Assembly: GCA_948470475.1 (NCBI GenBank)
Contig: OX419340.1
Coordinates: forward strand, 15,600,316 to 15,664,315
Reading direction: 5' to 3'
Length of the DNA stretch: 64,000 nt
Source of the DNA: Galaxea fascicularis
Taxonomy: Eukaryota; Cnidaria; Anthozoa; Scleractinia; Euphylliidae
Positions 52,601 to 63,699 of this stretch are shown piece by piece (within the stretch, counting starts at the first letter, position 1; each line of letters starts with the position of its first letter). Position numbers and translations under genes: made by a program. The notes beneath the pieces were generated by a model. That model saw nothing but the letters and a program-made list of their open reading frames with translations, did not search any database and was not told where the DNA came from.

Positions 52601-55600
52601 AGCAACGGTGTTATTTGCTTGTTTGGACACTTTTCGTTGACATAGCGTCAGAGTCGTCATGTTTGATGTCATCAGCTGTGCATGTGTGTGAATACCTCAT
52701 ACAAGGTGACAAAACACACCAGCACAGAGTGTCATGAAAGAATGATGGATTCAACATCAGACAGTAAAATCAATCATAAGTCCAAGGCTCGCCTTTGTTC
52801 ATTTATTAAACTAAACATAGAGAAACATCGAGAATTATTAAGGAAAAACCAGAACGCATTCTGTGTAATTAGCCGATTTGGGATTATTAGTAAAAGGGTT
52901 TTTTAAAGAAGTCCCAAGATTAGGTTTTGACTAATGATTCAATCGCTTAATTCATATCAAGAATCAGAGAGAAATTAATGTGATAGAATTTCATTGAATA
53001 GTGAAGCGCTGGAACAAATTTGATTTGTGAAACCCTTGGCCTGCTGAAAGTAGGAATAAATCTTGATATCAAAAAAAGTGATTTTCGGTAAATGGTGAAC
53101 AAAAACGATTCTGAACCACAACTTTGAATGTTAGTGTAGGCTTCGCTTTTTTTTTTTTTTTTTTTATTCTGTTGTTCTTTTTTTCCGCTTAGATTGTGCG
53201 ACCCTAGTTAACGAAGACACTGCATAAAAGAAACCCAAACAAACTGGCGAGAAAGACGAAAATATATTGAAATTTAGTGGAACATGTAGCCGTCAATTTT
53301 TCTTGATTTGCTCTGAAGTGTTTCACAACTTGGTTTCAGGATGCATATAACGAAATGGTGCTTTTCCTGGAAGAAATTAGTTATGTTATATTACACTTTG
53401 TATTCTGTTAATCGCCAGAGTAAAGTGAAGAGTTTCACTTGCATTTTGAATCTATCAAATATTTCATTTTAGCTATTTTATGTTACTAAGAGAAATTAAA
53501 CAGAAAATTATTTGAAGACATAAAAAGACCTTCAAATGCAACCGATTTATAAGTGAGGTGACCTGGCGAATTTTTTTCCCTTATATGTATATATGTATGA
53601 TAGTTCGCGAAAAATGTTTAAGAAATTTGGCTCGGCATTCGAAATAAACAGCAATTTTTGTAACACTCCTGGTGTAATTTGCGTTCGACAGTGTTCAAAT
53701 CCGTGGCTGAAATTAGCTTGTTTTTCTTTTTTTTTCTTTTCTTTCTTTATTATTTAGTTAAGATATATGGATGATTAAAACAGTTGTTGCTTCAATCCAT
53801 CCTTTCTCCGTCAAAGTAGAAATCCAGACTAACTAACTGTCGAGTTTAAAATCTCAGAAACAATCGTTTAACATAGAAAGATTTCTCCGGCTTAGTCTTA
53901 GCTTTGCCTTTACACTTCTTCTTGAGAGAAAGGCCTTGAATCGACAGACGAACAAAACAGTTTATGGCGTATCATGGTATCTTCCAAGAATAATTACGCT
54001 TTGTAATATTTTCATAGGTAAATAACACTTTCTGATTATTAGTTTTCGATTTGCGACGCTATTAGGAGTAGAATTGAGAGGGGAGGCAAAAATCTACAGA
54101 CAAATTAAACACGTTTCAGCCGGCGCCTGAACGCACTGATAATGAGGCAATTAAAAAAATACTTGGACGGTGTGAACTTTTGAATCAAAGTTGATATTAA
54201 GATTTGGCTTTTGTGTATCTTTTAAAACTACCATAATCTTGAGGTGCTGGCCCGATGTTTTCTCAACCGGGCAGCTGTGTAAAGGCGCAGCAACGTTGAG
54301 ATCATTTGGAAGTTAATTACCTTGAATTTTATGTCGAAATCGATTTGCGAAAGAGTGACATATTGGGAAACATTGATATCGAATAACGGGTTTTTTGATA
54401 AGTTTTAGTTGGACACGCGCTCGATTTTCATGCCGGCCACGACACCAAACCCAATGCTAATTCATTGTCTAAAATTCTGACAACGTGAATTCAACTTGAA
54501 CGATATTGGTTAAGAGAAAGACGAATTCTCCCTAGTTTCTCGATTCACTAAAAGGCGATGCTTTGAATTCGTTTTAAAGTCTGCTATGGATATAACGAGA
54601 GAAAAGGCGAAAAATTAAGTGGTTAGATAAATTGAATTCCTTCCAGGATTTTAGCTCATTTTCCATACGCTAATAAAGAATTCATTAGAGCAAACAATAT
54701 TTTATTATCCGAAAACAGGGAAGGCTAATAATGCGCACAAAATACCTTTTAATAGTTCACTGACGAGGACTTTCTTGCATGAAAAGTCAGTTAGCTTGGG
54801 GATGTTATTCATTGCACAGTGGGAAGGTCGAAGCATACAAGCAATGTACGATCGACAGTTCAAAAACCAATACACGCGATATTTATAAAGTTTAATATGA
54901 ACACAAAATTGAATGATCCTAAGCAAGTAATGTAATATCTCAGAATTTTGGATAAAAGAGAGCTTAACTTTACCCCTACATTAGTGGTTGAAGTAAAGAA
55001 TACTTTGCTGTTAAATTCATCGAGAATTAGCGGCTTATGAAGCGGATAAGGCCACACAAAAGTGCTTGAGTAGAAACTGAAATCACAGCTTATTATTAAC
55101 ACTACAGAAGCATTGTTTCTTCAAAAGCGAAAAAGCCATGCCACAAAACCTGATCGAAGAGAAAAGATTATCCTCTGCATTATAAACCAGGTGGCTTCTT
55201 ACATTAACCACGAATAGCACTTAAATTCTCCCTAAAGAAATTCTTCAGAACTCCAAGCAAACGTTTTCTCTCAGTTGCACCTTACGTTTCATTGCATGAA
55301 TTAAACTGGCCAACACTGCGTTTAAACTTCGAGTTAAGTAAGGGAAAAAATTATTTAAGATGAGGCAAATTCTCTTTTTTAATTCTGTCCAAAAATCCCT
55401 TTACTAGATGAAAATTTCTTCTTTAATTTATGAATTAGTGTCGTAATTATATGGACCGTACCGCAAACAGGATATCTTGAAAGTTTGATATTGGAAACTC
55501 GACCGAAGTAAGCCTAATAAACTACGTAATCAGCGTCAATGAGTGTTCAAATCGCGTTAAATACTACGTATTTATATAGAAAACCGGATTTGCTAAAACT

Positions 55601-55939
55601 CAAAACGCAAGATAGAAAATCTTGTTTGCGAGACGCAGTCCAAATCAATTTCGCAGTTGGGCAAGTTAAGTTTAATGAAGACACAAAAGTGGCTTGATGC
55701 AATTGAAACGTACCGTTTTTCAGCTCGTCGATCTCTCTGCTCCGTCCTTCTCTGTCATCCGATAAATTTCGAGCTTCACCTTCGGCAAGCTGCACTCGAT
55801 TCCTCTCACAGTAGCATTCACAGGTGCAGTGAGGCATGGTCATCACTTTATAAGGTGATACAGTCCCGTATCTCATGCTTGCCAGTCGATACGGGTGATG
55901 ATGAGGGGAATACAGATAGTGATGTCTTATAAGATCCAT
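49681..55939 (-). CDS. PRD-class-like homeobox gene 3, divergent homeodomain, no OAR motif (three exons)
   Basis: Predicted nuclear DNA-binding protein of 189 residues. Coding exons on the minus strand are 55939-55714 (75 codons plus 1 nt), 51903-51743 and 49863-49681 (TAA). Introns have GT-AG ends: phase 1 before the homeodomain (3.8 kb) and phase 0 at homeodomain 46/47 (1.9 kb). The first ATG is used; an in-frame TAA lies 12 codons upstream. The N-terminus is rich in His and Tyr and has a small Cys cluster (CTCECYCE). The homeodomain is about residues 84-143: RNRTTY, ELERAF, then NPYPTSVFKKTLALRLGLRD where PRD proteins usually have HYPDVFTRE, then [14 protein letters not shown] with Gln50. 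The C-terminus is a Glu/Thr-rich acidic tail of about 46 residues with no OAR or eh1. The family is unresolved; the NPYP turn recalls fast-evolving PRD-class groups. Homeobox identity is certain. Confidence 0.9.
50690..50757 (-). mobile_element. Family X fragment, copy D
   Basis: On the minus strand the motif AAATTTGATCTGTTCGGATT and a following GCCCGAAAATTTTA block match copy A around 25238-25290. Only this short core remains, nested in the intronic transposon. Confidence 0.5.
50756..50835. repeat. 23-bp tandem repeat, about 3.5 units
   Basis: The unit TCCAACACCGTAAGGTGCAG plus GCG is repeated at 50756, 50779, 50802 and (partial) 50825, with a few substitutions in unit 2. Confidence 0.85.
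53150..53165. repeat. Poly-T run in intron 1 of homeobox gene 3
   Basis: An uninterrupted T run of more than 14 within the 3.8-kb first intron. The remainder of that intron shows no recognised repeat or exon. Confidence 0.7.
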
Positions 55940-58921
55940 GTTGTAGCGCGTTCCTTGCTTGCTTCGCAGAGTTTAAATTAACTGGCAAGTCAGTTGCGAC
56001 AAAAACACAACATGAGTTTACAAAGCTGTTCGATTGTGTTGAATGCCCGTGACTATTAATTGAGGTGGGTGTGAAAGGCACCCGCCGACCAATACCGATG
56101 AGGAGCGTCAAAGACCTCAGTTCGTGTCTTTGTTGCAGCACACAAAAAGAGATCTTAAGTGGAGAGGGGCCTGAAATTCTGTTGCCATGGAGAGGGGTGA
56201 ATTTCGGACAACTGATATTCATGTTCTTCCAAATTTGAGTCCCTTTACCCTTCTATGATTTTCTACCCGTTAACCGAACGTATCATATTTATTTAGTACT
56301 ACTTGACTACTCTACTACAAAACGAAGGGCATCTTCAACAACTTTTTCAGTAACACTAGATCGATTGAATTGTGTTTTTCGTTGAAATGCTCTTTAATTA
56401 TGACTTGCCACACTTTCAAAGAAACATCTCAGCTTGCGTCAGTGGATAGTAAATTGTTTCTGGATACTTTTTACGAACTCGCGTATAAACACACAACGAT
56501 ATATGCCAATAAGAAACGTTCTTCGTGGTGAGCTTGACTGAAAAATAATATTTTATTCAATATGCAAGGCCACGCATAAGTCCCTTTCTTGACATCTCCA
56601 AACTTAATATTCAAGACAAAAGTTAAATTCTTTTATTTCGAGCTGATTGATTTAGTTAATTCCTCGCTGTTAGAACAGAATGCGCAATCAGCCTTCTAAA
56701 TAATAATTTCCCGAAAATATCAGTCCATTATTGCTTTGTGTCCTGCTCTCCTATATCACTGAAAAGTGCAAGTGGGTTTAATGTTTTTGTTTTACACAAA
56801 GCTAAGCACTCAGGTCAAAATAATTTGTTAAGGCGGATGGTTTGTTAAAGTTTCGTCAACTTGTTCCGATTTATTCAGCTCACCAAATTTGCATTAGCAA
56901 AGAAAGAACATCAAAGCTAAAACCTTTTTTAAAAGCCAGTCTTTGCCCTACGTTGTCTATTCCAATAATTCTATTCCATTTCTTTTCGTAAAAATAATGA
57001 AGTTCTTGTGAATTTTTTTGTTTGTTGGCGTGATTAATATCATGTGACGATAAAACAGAAGCCTTTCGGTGTAGGGGTGAAAGTGAAGGAGAAACACTGT
57101 GGATTTAAATTCACGCGGGAGCTTCGTGTGTTTGTTGAGCTCGAGGACAAACAAAGTCGGAGAAGTGTAGTTTCGGAAGAAGCCACTAAATTGATTCATC
57201 AAGTCAATCAGTAGTTGATGCCGGAAAACAACACTAAAATTATTCTCGTTTAATAAACCTTATCTACCGAAGAAGAGAAAAGAAGAGATTGTAATAACCA
57301 TAAATTCATAATTTGTTTAACTCCGCAATGATTGTCAAAATATCGGGATCATTTACAAAACTCACCAAAGAATCCATTTCCTCTGCCACACTTAATATGC
57401 TTTCAACCAGGTCAGGTTAATAGTTTTGAGAGCCAAAACCATTAAGTAAGTGATATACCCCGGCAGGATGTATATCTTTACCAACACATTACTAAAAGAT
57501 CTCTTGGTTTCAGTAAACAATCAATAAAACTATAACGATTTACTGTGTATGCTTAAGAAGTTGATCAGGGTTTGTTTTCGGTTGAAATTCAGTGACCTGT
57601 GGAACAAAGGGAATCTTTTCTTTAAAACCCACCATGCCACATTAATTACTCTTTTCATTCGCGTTAACAGCGCATCATGATCAATTGTTGCCATCTTTTC
57701 ATTTGGGCTTATTTGCTTATAAGAGGTATAAATTTTGCCCTTGTAATGCAAATAAGCTGGCAGTCGTTCTTTAAATACGCGATTAGTTATTCGCCGTTAA
57801 ATCACAGAACCTTTGAAAGTCTTGAAATGTGATTGGCTGAAAAGTCGACTTCTTTTCAATGAAAGTCCAGCTTTTGTCAGGTAAACTAGAAAAATCGACA
57901 AATTACTGGGTACACAACTGTGGAATAAAGATATTAGTGTTTACTGAAGCTGCCTGATATAGTCTGAATCAGTTAAATGTCATGAAATTTCAGTGTTATT
58001 GCGAGGAAGAAAGATTTTTATCACTGGGCAAAAACTGTAAGTCTACCCTATGCCAAAGGTTGGCTTTTCCCACCAGACTCAGAGCAATCATTCGTCACTG
58101 GACGAAATCTGGGAAAACTCCATCGCTCAGTCGATAAAGTCTGATAGCTTAAATACCAACAATGGAAACCATTTTTCGCTTAAGGTGTAACTACATATCG
58201 CGTAGGCTGTTTTTTTTTTTTCCTTATTTTTCTTTTCAAAACAAAGAGAGAAAAGCTTGTACTCAAGCCAAGAACCCTTAAAAGGAACCATAAATGATTC
58301 GTTATCTGATGTTCCCGTTGGGCTGCAAAAGTAGAAAATATGAAAATTTAGCGACTTGCTTAAATGATCAAAAATTAGTCAAGATTTTGATTTGTCGAGC
58401 AAGATGAATACTGAAACACAACGGAGCAAATCAGGGCAACCATTAACGAACAATGGAGAATAATTTTTTTTAAAAGACGACACTCCAGCTGATCACACAG
58501 AGCATATTAACACTGATGAGGTAAGACGGAAAAAACAACCCAAGTAAAGGGGTGTTTAAATTTGAATTATCAAGAGCGTGGTACAGCTCCAGGTAATTTT
58601 GCTTGCAGCGTAGAGAATGAAAATCCAAACCTAGAAATAACATACTAAGGAGAGAGGAGGGGGGGGGCGCGCTCTCAAAACAAATTTTTTGGGGGATGGG
58701 CTCTCAAAACGTTTTGGCCCTTTCGCGGTTTTTGGCGCTGCAGTTCTGAGATCTGCCACTGATTAGCTTGGAATTTTCTCCCGCAAGAGGCAGCACAGAA
58801 AATAATAATGAACTCCCGGGAATGAACTTCGTCAATTCGGCGAATTGATGAAGTGCATTTCAACGGAAGCAGAGAATACACTTGCTCGGCTATCCACACT
58901 TAAAAAGAGGCCCTTTTATTT
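55940..58921. other. Upstream region of homeobox gene 3
   Basis: Presumed 5' UTR and promoter of gene 3; no confident TATA box was found. A 124-codon frame at 55848-56222 overlaps exon 1 in another frame and is not supported as a gene. Near 58650-58710 a G-rich patch holds a direct repeat of GCTCTCAAAAC. Confidence 0.45.
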
Positions 58922-61042
58922 GCCTCCTCTGTTGACAGTCAATTCTTAGATCAGAACTTCCCAGATATGCTCTGCCTTTCAAATAAGGTGAATAATGTTT
59001 TTATCAGTTTGACAAACCACTTTACACCTCTGGAGCCTTCAGCCCTGGTCCCTCAGGAAGTCCCCCCTGAATTCATGGAATCTGCATGAGTGGGAAGCTT
59101 TTCGGGCCCTCTCGGCTGTGAAGATCGGCAAGACTATTAGTCCTGATTGCATCCCGAACAGGTTACTAAAGGATTTTGCTCAAGAACTGGCACCAGTCGT
59201 CAGGGATATTTACATCACATTCCTAACCGAGGGTTATTTTCCTGACGCCGTGAAGGCCTCACTGTTGAATCCAACCCCTAAAAGCTCACCTCCACAGCAG
59301 ATAGAGACCGATTTGCGACCTATCGCTCTGACGTGTACTCTTGCTAAGGTGCTTGAAGGAGTTAGGCGGGACCGCTTGATCCCACAAGTGTCTCATCAGA
59401 TCGACCCACGTCAGTTTGTACGTGCAGGTCACTCTACCACCGACGCGTTAGTCTATTTGCTGCAGGCGGTGTATGAGGGAGTGGATACGGAGATCTGTGG
59501 TGCTAGGCTGTTTTTTGCTTTCTACTCGAAGGCTTTTGATATGATTGACGACAGTGTACTGATTGAAGAGCTAAGGAAGATGCATGTGCACCCTGTTCTA
59601 GTAAACTGAATAACAGCGTTTCTGTACAACAGAACTCAGGCTGTGAGGATCGAGAACATTATATCCTAGTGGAAGTCTCCCAAGGGTGGTATACCACTAG
59701 GAGTCATCTTGTTTACGATCATGACAAATAATTTATCGCGCTCATGGAACCTTAGAATAAAGTTTGTTGATGATACAACAGTCTTTGAAATAATCCCTAG
59801 GAACAGTATCAGTTTGCTCAACTTTGCCACAAATGATATTTACGCCTTTTCTGAAGATCATAGAATGAAATTGAATCCTACTAAATGCAGGGAAATGCTA
59901 ATTAATTTAATGAGTAATCATAATTTTATTGTGAATCCTATTGTAGTTGGTGGTAATTCAATTGAGAGAGTCATGGCGTATAAGTTATTTGGTATTTATG
60001 GAAGTAATGACCTGAATTGGAACTATCATGTAGAAAAAGGGAAACAAGAGACTTTACTCTTTAAGGGTCCTCAAGCAATGTGGTGCACCTCCAGCTTCAC
60101 TAGCAAAGGTTTATACAACAGTTGTCCGTCTTGTTCTAGAATACGCTGCCCCTGTGTGGCAAAATATACCAGATTTTCTATCCTATAAAATAGAGAGCCA
60201 GGGGTACCCAACGAGAAACTTCGATGAAATATCTGTTCGGAAGAGTCTACTCGTTCTAAGGCTCTCGGATAATGCAATGCCAAACAGCTACTGATGTCTC
60301 AACTAAAACATCACCTAAAAGATTCGCAACCAGGGAAATCTTGGGGAATATAGTCCCTTAGATTTTCGGAAGGTATATTTTTGTAATTTTTGGATCTTAA
60401 AAAGGTCGCCTAGCATTTTCGGGTAAGCAAATAATGCGCAGAGAAGTTCTTGGAAGGTAACGTTCAGCAAGCAAATTCTGAAATGAAGATTTCATTCCTT
60501 AAAATTTTCGGGCACTTCAATTTTCAGCTAAGAAATCCGAACATATCAAATTTTTCTAGCTGATTAAGATAACTCTTTAAGCAGTCTTTAAACATTAAAA
60601 AGCATCCCGAAAAGGACTATGCGCATCATTTTTCCTTTAATGAATTACAATGAAGCATTAAATTCACTCAATCTAACAACACTAAGCCAGAGGCGCACTC
60701 ATCTGTGCCAGGTTTATATTGATAGACTCCGGAACGAGAACCATCCCTTGCACTTTATGCTCCCCAAACAGGATGAGTTTGTTCACAATTACAATCTCAG
60801 ATCTGGTGTTAGCCGTATCACGCGTCCTTCTTGTAGAACTAAGCGCACGGAAGAGTTTGTCACTTACAAGTTCATCTAGTGACTTGTACTGATTATTCAT
60901 GATATAGTTTTAGTAATTATACCTTAGCATTTACTGTATTTATATTCTAGTATTATATAATATTGTACATAGCTCAGTAATTCAGGCTTATATTGTGTAT
61001 ATTACTGCAATAAGTTTTCTTTTAATAAACTATCCTATACGA
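58922..61042 (+). mobile_element. Dead CR1-like LINE, reverse transcriptase part only
   Basis: The translated pieces follow the order of a non-LTR reverse transcriptase. A start region containing SLTNHFTPLEP is followed by SPDCIPNRLLKDF, then RPIALT near 59308, then STTDALVYLLQAV. Next is FYSKAFD near 59518, PKGGIPLGV near 59680 and FVDD at 59763-59774, the equivalent of the YxDD catalytic box. After an insertion (60202-60609) comes the C-terminal end (RIIFP to about 60879) and an AT-rich 3' tail. The endonuclease half is missing, so the copy is 5'-truncated. Breaks include a frameshift before 59090, TGA at 59607-59609, a TAG near 59668, a frameshift near 60050, and loss of the usual Asp before the YSKAFD block. 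It cannot move by itself. CR1/jockey-group assignment rests on motifs only. Confidence 0.85.
60202..60609 (-). mobile_element. Family X element, copy B, inserted in the LINE
   Basis: Relative to copy A this copy is inverted. It begins GGGTACCCAACGAG and continues with AAACTTCGATGAAATATCTG and CTTAGATTTTCGGAAGGTAT, all found inverted in 25132-25570. LINE coding sequence resumes immediately after it, so the insertion is younger than the LINE copy. The far terminal repeat is missing or deleted. Confidence 0.7.
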
Positions 61043-61595
61043 ATGTATACAGTAGTACATGCCTGATACGTGCAACTTTCTCAGACAGGCCGTTGTTAGG
61101 AAAACAAATCAATAGCTGTTTCTTAAGTGTCTGTGCATTTGAACGCAAGTGAGAATTCGATTTCAAGGAGAAAACAACAACGGCTATCGTCTGATTTTGT
61201 CAAAATCATGTTGGTTTCATAGCCAAACGTTGTGCGTAAAAAACTTACGAGAAGATATTTTGGTTTGTAGCGGTTTAAAATGTCAATGATCCAAAACGTA
61301 TGGCTAAAAACCATGACAACCATTCACAAACTTTAAACTGACGTAATGAAACAAATTTTGCAAGACTTTTGTGTTGGAAAGGTTCTTTGGAAACTTTCAG
61401 TATAAGCAAATTTTTGTGACACCGTAGAGGAATGCATATAGCCCGACCAGATAGGAAACTAAATATATTTCAAGTAAACTGAACAAAATCGAAAAGGGAA
61501 CTCATCTTCTGGCTTTTCCATCAAAAAGCTATAAGTTGAAATGATGAAAAATACAGAGTTAGCCATAGAAATTACTGAAGAAATGATGAACTCCA
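61043..61595. other. Short intergenic stretch, nothing recognised
   Basis: AT-rich DNA between the LINE tail and the palindromic repeat block; short chance frames only. Confidence 0.5.
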
Positions 61596-61721
61596 TACCT
61601 CTTACTAACCGAGTTCGAGGTCCGTACTCTCAGTTACGGACCGAGTTTTTTCCAGTTCATTTATGGCCCAAGCGCGAAGCGCGCGGGCGATAAAAGAACG
61701 GGAAAAAATGAGGATCCGTAA

Positions 61722-61769
<48 letters not shown>

Positions 61770-61784
61770 TCGAGGTCATGGCCG

Positions 61785-61822
<38 letters not shown>

Positions 61823-62440
61823 TAGAGCCAAATACTTTTTTCCTGTCCGGCCCGACCTAACTCAGTCAATAAGCATTTTATCATATGGCCTCCTCAGACT
61901 CTTCATGAGCGAGTAAAAGATGAAGTTTTTACAAAAAAGCGCGTTAATTGATTTGATATGTTGTTTGTATTTGCTTTCTGGTTGTAAAATAAACTTACAT
62001 GGTTAGACGTGACGAAATCCTCTAAAATCGTATCACGCGGGGCCGTACGTGTTCCTAACAGGGCCGTACGGCTTTTTCCGGCCCTGCTCGCGCAAATGCG
62101 TACGGCCCTCATACGGGGATTTTCTCAATAGTTTTAGAATGAAAGCGCACGCGGGGCCGTACGGGTCATATGATAACTTACAGTACGTACCAAGAAAATG
62201 ACAGAAATGAGGTTGGAGTAAGTTGTTTTAGGGATAGGGTCCATTGTTTGTGTTGTTTGTTCTTTTGTTCACCTGAAGGGTTGCAAGGCATGAGACCTTA
62301 CGAGAGCTCTACATGTCCCCAAATTTAGCGTGCCGTACAGAAGGAGTACGGCCCGCAAAATTGACCAATCACAGCACGTGCACTAACTGAGAGATATAAT
62401 AATGTCAATTACTTCATAAATATAATATTGATTAAGATTT
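61596..62440. repeat. Palindromic GC-rich repeat, family P copy 1
   Basis: It starts TACCTCTTACTAACCGAGTT and contains many inverted pairs built on GGTCCGTAC and GGCCGTACG. It ends with ACGGCCCGCAAAATTGACCA, then ACTAACTGAGAGATATAATA. The same beginning and end recur in copy 2 (62779-63300). A 147-bp hairpin lies inside (61728-61874). It has no protein. It is probably a non-autonomous mobile element; the transposition type is unknown. Confidence 0.6.
61728..61874. repeat. 147-bp nested palindrome
   Basis: The left arm begins CTTATTGACTGAGTGGGAGG and the right arm ends CCTAACTCAGTCAATAAG; the arms are about 57 bp. The loop itself contains a smaller palindrome, GGACCGAGCGCAGCGAGGTCC. The fold is seen directly. 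Confidence 0.75.
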
Positions 62441-62778
62441 AATATTTCATCAAGATTTGAGTTAAGTGAAAAATCGCTCTCAAACCTCGTCTCACATTGC
62501 GATGCAAGAAAGCTAGTCCGTTGTTGAAAAAACAGAAATGGCCAGGGACTCATTCAGTCTGAATTGTTCCCTGGTAACGGCCCTTTTAACCTTAGCCATT
62601 AACCAAACTGCTCACCGATTTAATTTCCAAGCGGGTGATTTCCCACATGTCTCTCTGAGAAGGCGTGACATGTTTAGAAATCTTTAGAGAGCGACGCCTC
62701 GCACTCCTCTTTGGTCAGAATCCTTCCTTTTTAAAAGAATTAATGGGGTACGTAGAACATTCTGATGCAACACGTTTA
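62441..62778. other. Spacer between the two family P copies
   Basis: Unremarkable sequence with no gene and no repeat that I recognise. Confidence 0.45.
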
Positions 62779-63300
62779 TACCTCGTACTAACCGAGTTTG
62801 AGGTCCGTACTCTAAGTTACGGACCGAGTTTTTTCCCGTTCGCTTATGGCCCAAGCGAGAAGCGCACGGGCCATAAATCAACGGGAAAAAACGATGATCC
62901 GTAACTTTCAGTACGGACCAAGAAAACGAGGTTGGTAAGATATTTATTATATCCTTGAGGTTAGTCGGGCGCGCGAGAAAGAAAACTTTCAAATTTAGCG
63001 GGCCGTACAGTAAAGTACGGCCCGCAAAATTGACCAATCACAGCGCGCGTACTAACTGAGAGATCAGGGTCCCAAAGGGGGGTAGCCCTGAAATTTCTGC
63101 TGTGGAGCCCGGAGTCCTATTTTACATATCAAGATTGTAGACCAGAGTGGAGGCCGGAGCCCTAAAGGAGATCACGTGAAATGATGTGGAGCTCTAGAGC
63201 CCTGAAATTTTCTTCTTGAAGCCCTGGAGCCCTGCATTTTTAAGGCTGGAGCCCTAAGCCCCTTTGGGACCCTGAAAGATATAATAATGGAAATTATTCA
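62779..63300. repeat. Palindromic repeat, family P copy 2, internally deleted
   Basis: The first 160 bp repeat copy 1 closely (TACCTCGTACTAACCGAGTT, TACGGACCGAGTTTTTTCCC). The end repeats GTACGGCCCGCAAAATTGAC. The long central palindrome of copy 1 is missing. Another element (63065-63274) interrupts its right end. Confidence 0.6.
63065..63274. mobile_element. 210-bp MITE nested in family P copy 2
   Basis: The ends CAGGGTCCCAAAGGGG and CCCCTTTGGGACCCTG are exact inverses. Copy 1 of family P shows the empty site (CTGAGAGATATAATA). In copy 2 the element is flanked by AGAGAT and AAAGAT, a likely target duplication with one change. The interior has several (G)GAGCCCT repeats and no coding capacity. 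Confidence 0.75.
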
Positions 63301-63699
63301 ATAGTTGAACTTGCGAGATCTGTAAAATAGAAATACAGGAAAATGTTGACACTCTTTGAGCGATTGATGCTTTGTGATGTATGGACGATCGCACTTGATA
63401 TGCGATTAAATCGACGGAATGTCAGTCGGTAGTTTTGGCGTTTACCGGCTTCTGTCGCCTTTATGAAAGGAGTAGCAAAACAGAACGTAATTTTATCGAA
63501 TTCGACACTTTATAACCTTTCTATTGATATATAGTTTGTGAGGGTTTTCTTGAAAAACAGCGAGGACACTAGCGAAGGTTTGAAGTAACCTTAAAGTTAA
63601 CTAGAACCACTACGTGGAACTTACCCGGGGGCCCGGTGTGACACGGGATTGCATAAATATAGTTAATCTCTTGCACCCTTCCCCTGTCTTCTGTGGAGG
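63301..63699. other. Intergenic, nothing recognised
   Basis: Mostly AT-rich, with a C/G patch near 63620-63645. No gene, RNA or clear repeat. Confidence 0.45.

Noticed and set aside
55848..56222. 124-codon open frame overlapping gene 3 exon 1
   Set aside because: It lies in a different frame over the exon and the presumed 5' UTR, with no domain.
62684..63037. 117-codon open frame in the palindromic repeat block
   Set aside because: It follows the repeated inverted motifs of family P and shows no protein features.
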